The notes: generated by a model from the sequence alone, not told the origin. Positions 1-7,592 are shown, counted from the stretch's first letter. The stretch is DNA of 64,000 nucleotides from an uncultured Collinsella sp. (GCA_902464495.1 CABQJK010000003.1:40600-104599); one strand, 5' to 3'. Numbers and translations are program-made.

Positions 1-2
1 AC

Positions 3-1193
3 GAGCGCTCGGGCGAGGTTCTGATGCGCAAGGAGCGCGGCGCCGACCATGCCGCGCCCTCCGTGGGTTACATCGACATTCTCGCCGCATATCCGTGCGA
101 CGAGAACGGACGTAAGCTCGCCGTGGGCACCCATGTGGCACTCGAGGTCGCCGAGCAGCGCCTGACCAAAAAGATCGAAGGCGGCGTCATGGGCTCGCGC
201 ATGCTCGATGACCAGCTGCACATCACGCAGCTCGCGGCTCTTCCCGGCAATGACGGCGACGATCCCACCTGCGGCCTGGTCTTCGACACCTGCCGTGGCG
301 ATATCTGCCCCGCGCTCAAAGGCTGGAGCAACGCCACGCAAAAGACCGCCGTCGACGGTATCGCGCTCGAATACGGCTTCTTTGAGCCCAGCTTTAAGGC
401 CGAGGACTCGGCATGCTTCAACCCCTTTGCGCCCGAGGCCACGGCCATGCCCCAAAAGGCACCGCTCGTGGTGTATCTGCACGGCGCCGGCGAGGGCAAG
501 GGCGCCACGCAGGGCGAAGGCGCCACGCGCGCCTATATCGGCAACCGCGTGACGGCCATCAGCCAGGCGCAGATCCAGCGCTACTTTGGCGGCTTTGCCT
601 GGGTGCTCGTGCCGCAGTCGCCCACGTTTTGGATGGACAACGGCGTCGAGCAGCTTGGTCACTCCAACCAGAGCATCTACTCCCCCGTGCTCAAGGCACT
701 TATCGATGAGTTTGTCACCGAGCATGCCGACCGCATCGACACCGACCGCATCGTGGTCGCCGGTCTTTCCAACGGCGGCTTTATGACCCTGCGCCTGTGC
801 GCCGACTACCCCGATTTCTTCGCCGCGGGCCTTCCCTGCTGCGCCCCGTGGTACAACGCCACGGACGAGGACGTAGCCGCGCTCGCCAAGACGCCGCTGT
901 GGTTTACGCACTCCAAGGGCGACGAGCTCGTGCACCCGCAACAGACCGTGCTGCCGCTGTTCGCGCGCCTGCGCGATGCCGGCGCCAACGTGCATCTCAC
1001 CTACTTTAGCCATGTCGAGGACCTGACCGGCGTGTATCGCGAGGCCGACGGCTCGGCCAAGAAGACGTTCAACCACGGCGTGTGGATCCACCAGTTCAAC
1101 GACCTGTGTTATCAAGACTTCGACGGGGGCAACGTACTCATCGACGGCGAGCCGGTGGGCTGCTGGGAGTGGTCGGCCAGGGTCGACAGGTAA
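3..1193 (+). CDS. Alpha/beta hydrolase (esterase/depolymerase-like), 5' partial
   Basis: The frame is open to the left window edge, so the N terminus is probably missing; the first ATG is at 24. The visible part has a beta-rich N-terminal segment (about residues 1-140), then an alpha/beta hydrolase core: an oxyanion-region motif VYLHGAGEGKG, the nucleophile elbow GLSNGG (Ser is the likely nucleophile), and a late FNHGVWIHQF segment that may carry the catalytic His. This layout resembles PHB-depolymerase/feruloyl-esterase-like or prolyl-oligopeptidase-like hydrolases. Substrate cannot be told from sequence. It ends 72 nt before the next plus-strand gene, so the two could be co-transcribed. No signal peptide can be judged because the start lies outside the window. 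Confidence 0.75.
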   Translation, partial: ERSGEVLMRKERGADHAAPSVGYIDILAAYPCDENGRKLAVGTHVALEVAEQRLTKKIEGGVMGSRMLDDQLHITQLAALPGNDGDDPTCGLVFDTCRGDICPALKGWSNATQKTAVDGIALEYGFFEPSFKAEDSACFNPFAPEATAMPQKAPLVVYLHGAGEGKGATQGEGATRAYIGNRVTAISQAQIQRYFGGFAWVLVPQSPTFWMDNGVEQLGHSNQSIYSPVLKALIDEFVTEHADRIDTDRIVVAGLSNGGFMTLRLCADYPDFFAAGLPCCAPWYNATDEDVAALAKTPLWFTHSKGDELVHPQQTVLPLFARLRDAGANVHLTYFSHVEDLTGVYREADGSAKKTFNHGVWIHQFNDLCYQDFDGGNVLIDGEPVGCWEWSARVDR

Positions 1194-1265
1194 TCTTTCC
1201 CGGCGCGGGGCCGAGGGCTTACCTTGCGCGTAACTGGCTGAGATTTATTTGGTTGGAGCTTTTTT

Positions 1266-2777
1266 ATGACTCGCGATTTAACTCGGGTGATTGTTACTAC
1301 TGATATGGAAGTCGATGATATGAACTCGCTCGTTCATTTGGCTCTGTATCTTAACTTGCTTGATGTTCAGGCTGTGGTGTATACGGCTTCGCAGTATCAC
1401 TTTCTTGGGGATGGGGTCCATACGCTTGGTGAGGTGAATCCGCATTGGCGGACTAAAGGGCGTCGCTCTTATGAGTGGGAGGTTGTGCCTCATGAGCCCG
1501 ATCCGCTAGCCGGCGAGCTTCGTGAGTATCGGCCGTTTCCTGAGCATTGGATTGAGAGCCTTTGGAGCAATGAGTATGCCCAGGCTTGGCCGCAGCTGCA
1601 GGCGAATGCCGCTGCCGCCGGTGAGCCGCCGTTTCCCACGCCTGCTCAGATGATTGAGCGTACGTTTGTAGGCAATGTTGCCTTTGAAGGTGATGTGCGC
1701 GCGGAGACTGAGGGCTCGCGCGTGATTGCTCAGGCTATTTTGGATGATGATCCGCGCACGCTTTGGCTGCTCAGTTGGGGCGGCATGAACACCATCGTCC
1801 GTTCTTTCATGAGCATTGCTGAGCGATATCGCGATACGCCTGAGTGGCCTTCTGTGCAGCAGCGTGTCTATCAGAAGGTGCGTGTGATGGGCGTTGCCGA
1901 TGGCGTGGGGCAGGACAATTCTTGGCTCGACCATGGACGCGAGCTTTTTCCCGAGCTCATCTTTTGGTGCGTGCCCTATATGTACGGCGGCTACGTTGAT
2001 GCCAAGATGGCTCAGCCCGATACGCTGCCGCTGTTTCAGGCTCCCTGGCCTGCACAGAATCTCACCCAAGGCAACGGCCCCCTTATGGCGCGCTATATGC
2101 TCTACGGCGATGGCAAGGTGTACGAAAACGAGCCCGAGCGATTCCAGTTTGGCAAGCATGCCCGCTTGGATTGGGGCTTGGAAGGCATGCCCGCAATGCA
2201 GTTTGAGCGCGGCGATTTTATGGCCGAAGGCGACAGCATGACCTATATTCCGTTGCTGCCGTTTGGCCTGCGCGGAGCCGACGACCGCGGCTTCGACACA
2301 CTGCTCGGCCGCATGTTTCTTGATGGGCATCCCGATGCGAACGCGCCCGCCGGTCTTGCTGCCATCAACACGCCCGCAGACGACAATCCCAATCCCTATC
2401 TGTGTGCCTATCAAGAAGACTTTGCCACCCGCGCGCAATGGTGCGCCCACGAACCGGCGGCCTGCTCGCATCCGGCGCGCGTTGTTGAGGTCACGGCCGA
2501 CCGCAGCGCCGTAGCTGGCGAGCGCGTCGCCCTTGCAGCGACCATCGTCGACCCCGACGACCGCGGCTTCGACGCACATTGGGATATCGCCGTGGACCCG
2601 TCGAGCTATGCAGGCGTCCAGGATCTGTCGCTGTGGCAAGAATGCACGGAGGACGCCGCTTTCATCGTGCCCGCCGACGCACGGCCCGGCGACCGCTTTG
2701 TGCTCACCCTCACCGTGCAGACGCACGCCGAGCGCCCCTGTACCCGCTACGCCCAGGTCGCCCTGACCGTGGCATAA
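1266..2777 (+). CDS. DUF1593 / nucleoside-hydrolase-like protein (Sde182 family)
   Basis: A 503-residue protein opening with VIVTTDMEVDDMNSLVHLA, an acidic cluster like the metal/ribose site of nucleoside hydrolases and typical of the DUF1593 (cellulose-binding Sde182-like) family. The central part (WLLSWGGMNTI, then the DNSWLDHGRELFP region) fits that domain, and the C-terminal ~90 residues look like the family's small beta-sandwich (VVEVTADRSAVAGERVALAA). No signal peptide is visible, so it is probably cytoplasmic here, unlike many secreted relatives. The start is preceded by GGAG. A glycoside or nucleoside substrate is plausible but not proven. Codon choice changes along the gene: the first half uses many T-ending codons, the last third is strongly GC-ending like the neighbours. 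Confidence 0.7.
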   Translation: MTRDLTRVIVTTDMEVDDMNSLVHLALYLNLLDVQAVVYTASQYHFLGDGVHTLGEVNPHWRTKGRRSYEWEVVPHEPDPLAGELREYRPFPEHWIESLWSNEYAQAWPQLQANAAAAGEPPFPTPAQMIERTFVGNVAFEGDVRAETEGSRVIAQAILDDDPRTLWLLSWGGMNTIVRSFMSIAERYRDTPEWPSVQQRVYQKVRVMGVADGVGQDNSWLDHGRELFPELIFWCVPYMYGGYVDAKMAQPDTLPLFQAPWPAQNLTQGNGPLMARYMLYGDGKVYENEPERFQFGKHARLDWGLEGMPAMQFERGDFMAEGDSMTYIPLLPFGLRGADDRGFDTLLGRMFLDGHPDANAPAGLAAINTPADDNPNPYLCAYQEDFATRAQWCAHEPAACSHPARVVEVTADRSAVAGERVALAATIVDPDDRGFDAHWDIAVDPSSYAGVQDLSLWQECTEDAAFIVPADARPGDRFVLTLTVQTHAERPCTRYAQVALTVA

Positions 2778-2853
2778 CAAGGACAGCGCCAATATTCAAC
2801 AAAGAGCGTCCCCAGGTACCAAACGAGCGAGGATTTTTGGACACCCAAATGAC

Positions 2854-2917
2854 GAGAGTGGACAATCTCCCACTTTGAGCCTGCACACAGGCCAAAAACG
2901 GGAGATTATCCACTCTC
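2854..2917. repeat. Imperfect palindrome with 18-bp arms
   Basis: GAGAGTGGACAATCTCCC at the left pairs with GGGAGATTATCCACTCTC at the right (16 of 18 positions) across a 28-nt loop. It lies in the 319-nt gap between the convergent genes ending at 2777 and 3097. No T-run follows, so a simple terminator is less likely than a member of an intergenic palindrome family. Confidence 0.7.
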
Positions 2918-2927
2918 ATTCTGCGGG

Positions 2928-2974
2928 TACTCATTGGGGACGCGGCACTCATTTCAGTACGTCCCCAATGAGTG
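2928..2974. repeat. Palindrome of the TTGGGGAC repeat family
   Basis: ACTCATTGGGGACG and CGTCCCCAATGAGT form a perfect 14-bp inverted repeat around a 17-nt loop. The same core (ACTCATTGGGGAC, GTCCCCAATGA) recurs near 30.64-30.78 kb and 34.3-34.44 kb, so this is a dispersed repeat family. The following stretch to about 3030 is T-rich with three copies of an ACTTCTTTT motif and holds no gene. Confidence 0.7.
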
Positions 2975-3032
2975 CTTTCACTTCTTTTGCAAGTTTTAAC
3001 TTCTTTTGCTTTCTTTCACTTCTTTTAACAAG

Positions 3033-3067
3033 GCGCCCGGCGAGCGCAACTGCTCGTCGGGCGTTTT
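3033..3067. terminator. Intrinsic terminator between convergent genes
   Basis: GC-rich hairpin CGCCCGGCGAGC / GCTCGTCGGGCG with a 6-nt loop, followed on the plus strand by TTTT. It lies just past the stop of the minus-strand GH1 gene and past the plus-strand gene ending at 2777. The T-run is short, so efficiency is uncertain. Confidence 0.6.
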
Positions 3068-3096
3068 GGTTGGGAGGCTATGGTTGTTGGGAAGCC

Positions 3097-4527
3097 TTAG
3101 GCCAGGTCCTCGCCGTTCGTCTCGATGACGTGTTTGTACCAGTCGAAGCTCTTCTTTTTGGAACGCTTGAGGGTGCCGTTGCCCGCATCATCGCGGTCGA
3201 CATAGATAAAGCCGTAGCGCTTGGACATCTCGCCCGTGCCGGCAGACACCAGGTCGATCGGGCCCCAGGTGGTGTAGCCCAGCAGGTCAACGCCGTCCTC
3301 GGTCACCGCATCGCGCATCGCGGCGATATGCTGGCGCAGGTAGTCGATACGGTAGTCGTCGTTGATGGAACCATCCTCCTCGACAACATCCTTGGCGCCC
3401 AGACCGTTCTCGACCACAAACAGCGGCTTCTGATAACGGTCGTACAGGTCGTTGAGGGTGATGCGGAAGCCCAGCGGATCGATGGCCCAGCCCCACTGGC
3501 TCTCCTGCAGGTAGGGGTTCTTGGCGCCGGCGAAGGCGTTGCCCTGGGTGCGCTCGACATCGGGGTTATCGGCGCCGGCGGAGCAACGGGTGCTGTAATA
3601 GCTAAAGCTGATGAAGTCGACGGTGTTGGCGGCCAGGATCTCGCGGTCCTCATCCGTCATGCCCACATCGATGCCCAGACGCTCGAGCTTCTTGACGGCA
3701 TAGGCCGGGTAGTAGCCGCGGCTCTGAACGTCGACAAAGAAGTAGTTGTCCTGGTTGTCGAGCTGCGCCTGGCGCACATCGCCCGGACGGCAGCTGTAGG
3801 GGTAGTAGCTACCTGCGGCAAGCATGCAACCGATCTTGACCTCGGGGTCGATTTCGTGGGCGATCTTGGTTGCCCAAGCGCTGGCGACGAGCTCGTTGTG
3901 GGCGGCCAGGTACTCGACGGCCTCCTTGTTCTCGCCCTCCTCAAAGACCAGACCGGCACCCATAAACGGCAGGTGCAGGATCATATTGATCTCGTTGAAG
4001 GTGAGCCAGTACTTCACCAGGCCCTTGTAGCGGGTGAAGATCGTAGTCGCGAGGTTCTTGTAGAAGTCGATGAGTTTGCGGTTGCGCCAGCCGCCGTACT
4101 TCTTGATAAGGTGAATCGGGCAGTCGAAGTGTGTGATGGTCACGAGCGGCTCGATGCCGTGCGCCTGACACTCGCGGAATACGTCCTCGTAGAAGGCCAG
4201 GCCAGCCTCGTTGGGCTCGGTCTCATCGCCGTTGGGGAAGATGCGGGTCCAGGCCAGGCTCATGCGGAAGGTCTTAAAGCCCATCTCGGCAAAGAGGGCG
4301 ATGTCCTCCTTGTAGTGGTGATAGAAATCGATGCCGGTCTGCGCGGGATAGTAATAGCCGTCCTCGAAGTCGAGCATCTTGCGCTGGCCGGAGACCACCG
4401 CGTAGCGCTCGGGGCCGTGCGGAGCCACGTCCACGTTGGCCAGACCGCGGCCGTCCACGTTGTAGGCGCCTTCGCACTGGTTGGCAGCCGTCGCGCCGCC
4501 CCACAGGAAGTCATTACGGAAAGCCAT
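3097..4527 (-). CDS. 6-phospho-beta-glucosidase (glycoside hydrolase family 1)
   Basis: A 476-residue GH1 protein of normal length. It begins FLWGGATAANQCEGAYN, the standard GH1 N-terminal signature, has the acid/base glutamate in TFNEIN (about residue 177) and the nucleophile glutamate in VVENGLGAKD (about residue 374). It should hydrolyse phosphorylated beta-glucosides such as cellobiose-6-phosphate or arbutin-6-phosphate in the cytoplasm after PTS uptake; the phospho-specificity is inferred from overall similarity to BglA/AscB-type enzymes. No PTS genes are in the window. It is monocistronic, with a good promoter containing a palindrome just upstream, suggesting individual control. The start is preceded by AAAGGA. 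Confidence 0.92.
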   Translation of the reverse strand: MAFRNDFLWGGATAANQCEGAYNVDGRGLANVDVAPHGPERYAVVSGQRKMLDFEDGYYYPAQTGIDFYHHYKEDIALFAEMGFKTFRMSLAWTRIFPNGDETEPNEAGLAFYEDVFRECQAHGIEPLVTITHFDCPIHLIKKYGGWRNRKLIDFYKNLATTIFTRYKGLVKYWLTFNEINMILHLPFMGAGLVFEEGENKEAVEYLAAHNELVASAWATKIAHEIDPEVKIGCMLAAGSYYPYSCRPGDVRQAQLDNQDNYFFVDVQSRGYYPAYAVKKLERLGIDVGMTDEDREILAANTVDFISFSYYSTRCSAGADNPDVERTQGNAFAGAKNPYLQESQWGWAIDPLGFRITLNDLYDRYQKPLFVVENGLGAKDVVEEDGSINDDYRIDYLRQHIAAMRDAVTEDGVDLLGYTTWGPIDLVSAGTGEMSKRYGFIYVDRDDAGNGTLKRSKKKSFDWYKHVIETNGEDLA

Positions 4528-4563
4528 GCATCGATCCTTTCATACGCTGCTTGTCGTGGTTTC

Positions 4564-4592
4564 AGTATCCCCGTAAACGGGGTCCCGCTCAA
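4564..4592 (-). promoter_or_regulatory. Sigma70-type promoter with internal palindrome, GH1 gene
   Basis: On the minus strand TTGAGC (-35) and GATACT (-10) are separated by exactly 17 nt. The spacer holds a perfect palindrome CCCCGTTTACGGGG (4569-4582), well placed for a repressor such as a sugar-responsive regulator. The TSS would be about 30 nt before the ATG at 4527. Which protein binds is unknown. Confidence 0.5.
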
Positions 4593-4671
4593 CGGCAGCG
4601 ACACAGGTCGACACTTCTTTTCGCACGCAGACGCCCAGCGACCGCCCGCGCCTGACACTTTCTGATACCCA

Positions 4672-4708
4672 ACCACCACAAAGGCGCCTGTCCCCTTCGT
4701 GGTGGTCT
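4672..4708. repeat. ACCACCACAAAGG palindrome, copy 1
   Basis: ACCACCACAAAGG pairs with the CCTTCGTGGTGGT arm around a short GCCTGTCC centre. A near-identical copy lies at 6020-6057, so the two bracket the ATPase gene 4908-6014. Confidence 0.75.
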
Positions 4709-4714
4709 CATCAG

Positions 4715-4787
4715 TTGCGGTGAAATAGTTCCCGTTTTTGGCACTGTAGCCCCCAAACAGGAACTATTCCACCGCAAGTTAGTGAGG
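4715..4787. repeat. Palindrome GTTGCGGTGAAATAGTTCC type
   Basis: GTTGCGGTGAAATAGTTCC at the left and GGAACTATTCCACCGCAAG at the right form a long stem around a loop of about 30 nt. No further copy was seen in the window. It directly abuts the gene remnant 4788-4844. Confidence 0.65.
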
Positions 4788-4844
4788 TTAGTCGCAGGTG
4801 ATGTCGAGGTTCTTGCCGGTGAGACCCACGTAACCGCCTTCGGT
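4788..4844 (-). pseudogene. Remnant 3' end of a DUF4867 gene
   Basis: Read on the minus strand this stretch encodes EGGYVGLTGKNLDITCD followed by a stop. The intact DUF4867 gene at 6213-6857 ends EGGYVGLTGKNLDITVD, and the DNA of the two stretches matches at roughly 50 of 60 positions. Nothing of the gene is recognisable upstream of this point: the similarity stops and is replaced by an A-rich leader of the ATPase gene. It therefore looks like a leftover of a second DUF4867 copy interrupted when the ATPase segment was inserted or when an unequal recombination took place. Confidence 0.75.
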
Positions 4845-4861
4845 CAACAGGCAATTTGACT

Positions 4862-4901
4862 GAATAGGAAAAAAAGGAAAAAATAGGAAAAAAAGGAAAG
4901 G
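4862..4901 (+). repeat. Polypurine tandem repeat before the ATPase start
   Basis: Two copies of ATAGGAAAAAAAGGAAA lie head to tail, followed by AAAGGAGACTC and the ATG at 4908. The last part is the ribosome binding site. The A/G-only tract is unlike the GC-rich surroundings and could vary in length or affect translation. Confidence 0.6.
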
Positions 4902-4907
4902 AGACTC

Positions 4908-6014
4908 ATGACTGAAACCATCTTCTCCCCCTCATTTGGAAATCGCCCGTCCTATCTGGTGGGGCGCGGGAGCGTGATTTCGACATTCATCTCCGGCCTT
5001 GAACAGGAGCCGGGCAATCGAGACCGCGCCATGCTCATGCTCGGTCAGCGAGGCAGCGGCAAGACGGTTCTCCTGTGGGAGCTCGCCGATCGCGCTCGCA
5101 AGCTTGGCTTCGTCGTCGCCACGCCCACCGTTGCCTCCGAGGACATGCTCGAGCGCATTGTTGAAAAAATCCAAGAGGCGGGCGAGCCCTATGCCAACAA
5201 ACGCCATCTCCCTAAACTCACGGGCGGCAGCCTGAGCGTCTTCGGTTTCTCGGCCGGCCTTGAGTTCACGCGCGATGTGCAGGAAACCAAGAGCTTCCAG
5301 TTCAAGCTCACGCAGCTGGCGCGCAAATTGACCGAGCAAGGACACGGCATCCTCATCCTTATCGATGAACTCCAGGCCAATTCGCCCGAGATCAGACAAC
5401 TCGTCACCGCCTATCAAGAACTCGTCGGCGAGGGACTCAACGTCGCACTCGTCATGGCGGGACTCCCGGGAGCCGTATCCGCAACGCTCAACGACCGCGT
5501 GCTGACATTTCTTAACCGCGCGCGCAAAGTCACACTCGAACCGCTTTCAGTCGGAGATGTCGATACCTACTATCAGCGAGCTTTCGAAGAGCTCGGCCTT
5601 GATATCCCAGGCGATCTTCGGCTGGATGCCGCTCGCGCAACCCAGGGTTCACCCTACATGTTGCAGCTCATCGGCTATAACATCGCCAATCGTTGCCAGG
5701 CAGGAGAGCGCGTAACGCAAGAGCAGGTCGACGGAGCCATCGAGGCGTCAAAAGTAGATTTCGAAAACGATGTGTGCGAGACGACGCTCTCCGCACTGTC
5801 GGACCAAGACGTCGCGTTTCTCGTCGCGATGGCAGACGACGAAGACGGCACGTCGCGCATCTCTGATGTTGCCGAGCGCATGTCGGTCACACCCGACTAC
5901 GCCCAAAAATATCGCCGACGCCTCATCGACGCCGGCGTAATCGAACAGGCCCGCCGCGGTTACGTACGCTTTGCTGTTCCCTATATGCTCGACTACCTGC
6001 GAAGTCAGCTGTAG
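4908..6014 (+). CDS. AAA+ ATPase, Orc1/archaeal-ATPase-like
   Basis: A 368-residue P-loop ATPase. Walker A is GQRGSGKT (about residues 46-53), Walker B is ILILIDELQ (about 149-157), and a DNR-type sensor region is replaced by LNDRVLTFLNRA. The C-terminal ~80 residues (LSDQDVAFLVAMADDEDGTSRISDVAERMSVTPDY) look like a winged helix-turn-helix, as in Orc1/Cdc6-like and MSMEG-type ATPases, so DNA binding is likely. It stands alone between two minus-strand metabolic genes, has its own strong ribosome site AAAGGAG, and is bracketed by matching palindromes and by a duplicated end of the neighbouring gene. Its biological role is unknown; it is not DnaA or an obvious toxin-antitoxin component. Confidence 0.75.
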   Translation: MTETIFSPSFGNRPSYLVGRGSVISTFISGLEQEPGNRDRAMLMLGQRGSGKTVLLWELADRARKLGFVVATPTVASEDMLERIVEKIQEAGEPYANKRHLPKLTGGSLSVFGFSAGLEFTRDVQETKSFQFKLTQLARKLTEQGHGILILIDELQANSPEIRQLVTAYQELVGEGLNVALVMAGLPGAVSATLNDRVLTFLNRARKVTLEPLSVGDVDTYYQRAFEELGLDIPGDLRLDAARATQGSPYMLQLIGYNIANRCQAGERVTQEQVDGAIEASKVDFENDVCETTLSALSDQDVAFLVAMADDEDGTSRISDVAERMSVTPDYAQKYRRRLIDAGVIEQARRGYVRFAVPYMLDYLRSQL

Positions 6015-6019
6015 AAAAA

Positions 6020-6057
6020 ACCACCACAAAAGGTGCCTGTCCCCTTCGTGGTGGTCT
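6020..6057. repeat. ACCACCACAAAGG palindrome, copy 2
   Basis: ACCACCACAAAAGG and CCTTCGTGGTGGT form a hairpin directly after the ATPase stop codon at 6014. It is the partner of 4672-4708. As it follows a plus-strand gene and AGAAAAAA, it may also help end transcription. Confidence 0.75.
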
Positions 6058-6067
6058 GGGCCAGTTT

Positions 6068-6125
6068 GTCTCGATCTGTAACAGTTAGGCCGGCAAGACC
6101 GGGCTTGGTGTTACAGATCGAGATC
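6068..6125. repeat. TCTCGATCTGTAACA palindrome
   Basis: GTCTCGATCTGTAACA pairs with TGTTACAGATCGAGA across a loop of about 26 nt. The family recurs immediately downstream (6145-6204) and three more times at 57.67-57.90 kb, 51 kb away. Confidence 0.75.
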
Positions 6126-6144
6126 TTTCGGTCGCCCCCTGCGA

Positions 6145-6204
6145 TTTGTCTAAATCTGTAACAGGTAGAGGCGATTTAGCCTGCTAGATGTTACAGATTG
6201 AGAC
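6145..6204. repeat. TCTAAATCTGTAACA palindrome
   Basis: GTCTAAATCTGTAACA pairs with TGTTACAGATTGAGAC. It is a second, slightly diverged member of the family at 6068-6125. It sits 9 nt from the stop codon of the DUF4867 gene. Confidence 0.75.
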
Positions 6205-6212
6205 AGAAGACT

Positions 6213-6857
6213 CTAGTCCACGGTGATGTCGAGGTTTTTGCCGGTTAGGCCCACGTAGCCGCCTTCGGCCGCCTTGGGGCTATCGGCGTGGCAGAGAACC
6301 CACTTGTCGGCCTTCCAGTAGCAGTAGTTGTCACCGGCGGCAGGCATGTCGGCTGCAGCCTCGGGGCGCGGGCCATTGGTGCCCGCCGGCAGCGCCACCA
6401 TCACCTGGAAGCCGCCGTCGTCGACCATGCAGGGCGTGTAGTGAAGCGTGGTGTTGAAGACTTCGACGACCGTACCCGCCGGCACGCGGAACGCCTTGAC
6501 GCACGCGGTGTCGAGCTTGCCGTCCTCGATCTCCCAGCGATGCGCCACAAGCAGGATGAAGTCGCGGGCGCCCAGGTTGAATTCGCTGGCGCGGTGATAC
6601 TCCAGGCAGTTGAGGCGCGTGTTGTGGCCGTTGCACCAGCCCAGCTGGAAGGGACGGCCGCCGTACATGAGCAGACCGAGCGTGTCGGTGCCCTCGACCT
6701 GCTCAAGCTCGGGCGCGGAGGCCACGTACTTGCTGCCCTCGGGAATGGGCGTGGCGGAGAGCGCCTCGAGCACGGGCGACATGAGCTCGGACGGAACGTC
6801 ATCCCAAACGTTGCCATAGGATTTGAACTCGGGATCGTTGACAGAGTAGATATGCAT
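6213..6857 (-). CDS. DUF4867 family protein
   Basis: A 214-residue cytoplasmic protein starting MHIYSVNDPEFKSYG. It is recognised as DUF4867, a family of cupin-like proteins often found near sugar-catabolism genes. Visible conserved stretches are GRPFQLGWCNGHN, LNCLEYHRASEFN, VEVFNTTLHYTPC and the C-terminal YVGLTGKNLDI. The His and Cys residues in these would suit a metal-binding cupin, but the reaction is unknown. The ATG at 6857 is chosen because AGGAGTG stands 5 nt before it; an upstream extension of 12 codons in frame lacks such a site. Downstream of the gene a partial second copy of its 3' end exists at 4788-4844. Confidence 0.8.
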   Translation of the reverse strand: MHIYSVNDPEFKSYGNVWDDVPSELMSPVLEALSATPIPEGSKYVASAPELEQVEGTDTLGLLMYGGRPFQLGWCNGHNTRLNCLEYHRASEFNLGARDFILLVAHRWEIEDGKLDTACVKAFRVPAGTVVEVFNTTLHYTPCMVDDGGFQVMVALPAGTNGPRPEAAADMPAAGDNYCYWKADKWVLCHADSPKAAEGGYVGLTGKNLDITVD

Positions 6858-6904
6858 GTTCACTCCTGTTCGTTTATATGACAGTACGAACATTCTAGAA
6901 CAAA

Positions 6905-6928
6905 CATGAGCGATTTTGAACGCTCATC
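6905..6928. promoter_or_regulatory. Possible operator before the DUF4867 gene
   Basis: ATGAGCG and CGCTCAT form an inverted repeat with an 8-nt spacer, about 50 nt upstream of the start at 6857. Next to it lies a second dyad centred on TTCTAGAA. These may be operator sites; no cognate regulator is identified. Confidence 0.35.
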
Positions 6929-6941
6929 CCGACCACTTAAC

Positions 6942-6971
6942 AAAAAGGCGCCCCCGCGTAAGCGAAGGCGC
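6942..6971 (-). terminator. Intrinsic terminator after luxS
   Basis: On the minus strand GGCGCCTTCGC and GCGGGGGCGCC form a GC-rich hairpin followed by TTTTTG, 31 nt beyond the luxS stop codon. This separates luxS from the DUF4867 gene. Confidence 0.8.
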
Positions 6972-7001
6972 CCAATGCGCGCGTTTTGGACGATAAAGTC
7001 C

Positions 7002-7490
7002 TTACGCCTGCTGATAGTGCAGGTGCTTCTCGTCGATATCGGCCAGGTCGCGGTCGAGGTAGCGGCGCGCGAGCCAGTTGGCCATGGGAAGGTTCTGGTC
7101 CAGGTAGTTACCGCACTCCTCGGGAGCGGCGCCGGGGACATCGCCCTCAAAGCCGGCGACGAACTCAAAGAGTTCGCGCACGAGCGGCAGGATCTCCTCG
7201 CTCGTCACCTCGCCAAACACGACGAGGTAAAAGCCCGTGCGACAGCCCATGGGACCAAAGTAGACGATACGGCTCGACCACTCGGCGTGATTGCGAAGAA
7301 ACGTCGCCCCCAAGTGCTCGATGGTGTGGCACTCGGCCGTGTTCATGACCGGCTCTTTGTTGGGCGTGGTCAGGCGCAGGTCAAAGGTGGTTACGGCGGT
7401 AGCGGTCGCCGGATCGCGGTCGATGCGGCTCACGTACACGCCGGGCTCAAGCAGCAGATGATCGACAGAAAAGCTCGCAATGCGCTCCAT
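7002..7490 (-). CDS. luxS: S-ribosylhomocysteine lyase LuxS
   Basis: A 162-residue protein of standard LuxS length. It cleaves S-ribosylhomocysteine to homocysteine and 4,5-dihydroxy-2,3-pentanedione, the precursor of AI-2, and is part of the activated methyl cycle in the cytoplasm. The metal site is visible as HTIEHL (about residues 55-60) plus the later Cys in ECGNYLDQ (about residue 126); the catalytic Cys is in FGPMGCRTGFY. The start has GAGAGGAT upstream. It is flanked by a terminator below and a large palindrome above, so it is probably transcribed on its own. No pfs or lsr genes are seen here. Confidence 0.96.
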   Translation of the reverse strand: MERIASFSVDHLLLEPGVYVSRIDRDPATATAVTTFDLRLTTPNKEPVMNTAECHTIEHLGATFLRNHAEWSSRIVYFGPMGCRTGFYLVVFGEVTSEEILPLVRELFEFVAGFEGDVPGAAPEECGNYLDQNLPMANWLARRYLDRDLADIDEKHLHYQQA

Positions 7491-7510
7491 GGCAGATCCT
7501 CTCGGTAGTC

Positions 7511-7587
7511 AATTTGGGACGGGACTCTTTTAGCTGGTTGAAATGATCGCACCAATCATACCAGTCAAAAAAGCCCCGTCCCAAATT
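7511..7587. repeat. Long palindrome, AATTTGGGACGGG type
   Basis: AATTTGGGACGGG at the left and CCCCGTCCCAAATT at the right are the outer arms; inside, CTTTTAGCTGG and CCAGTCAAAAAAG extend the stem, giving about 77 nt. It lies between luxS and the FGGY kinase gene. A partial copy of the arm occurs at 13889-13905. Confidence 0.65.
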
Positions 7588-7592
7588 AGCTA

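Noticed and set aside
2875..4665. A long plus-strand open frame opposite the GH1 gene
   Set aside because: GC-rich antisense frames are common here; the GH1 protein on the minus strand is clearly real.
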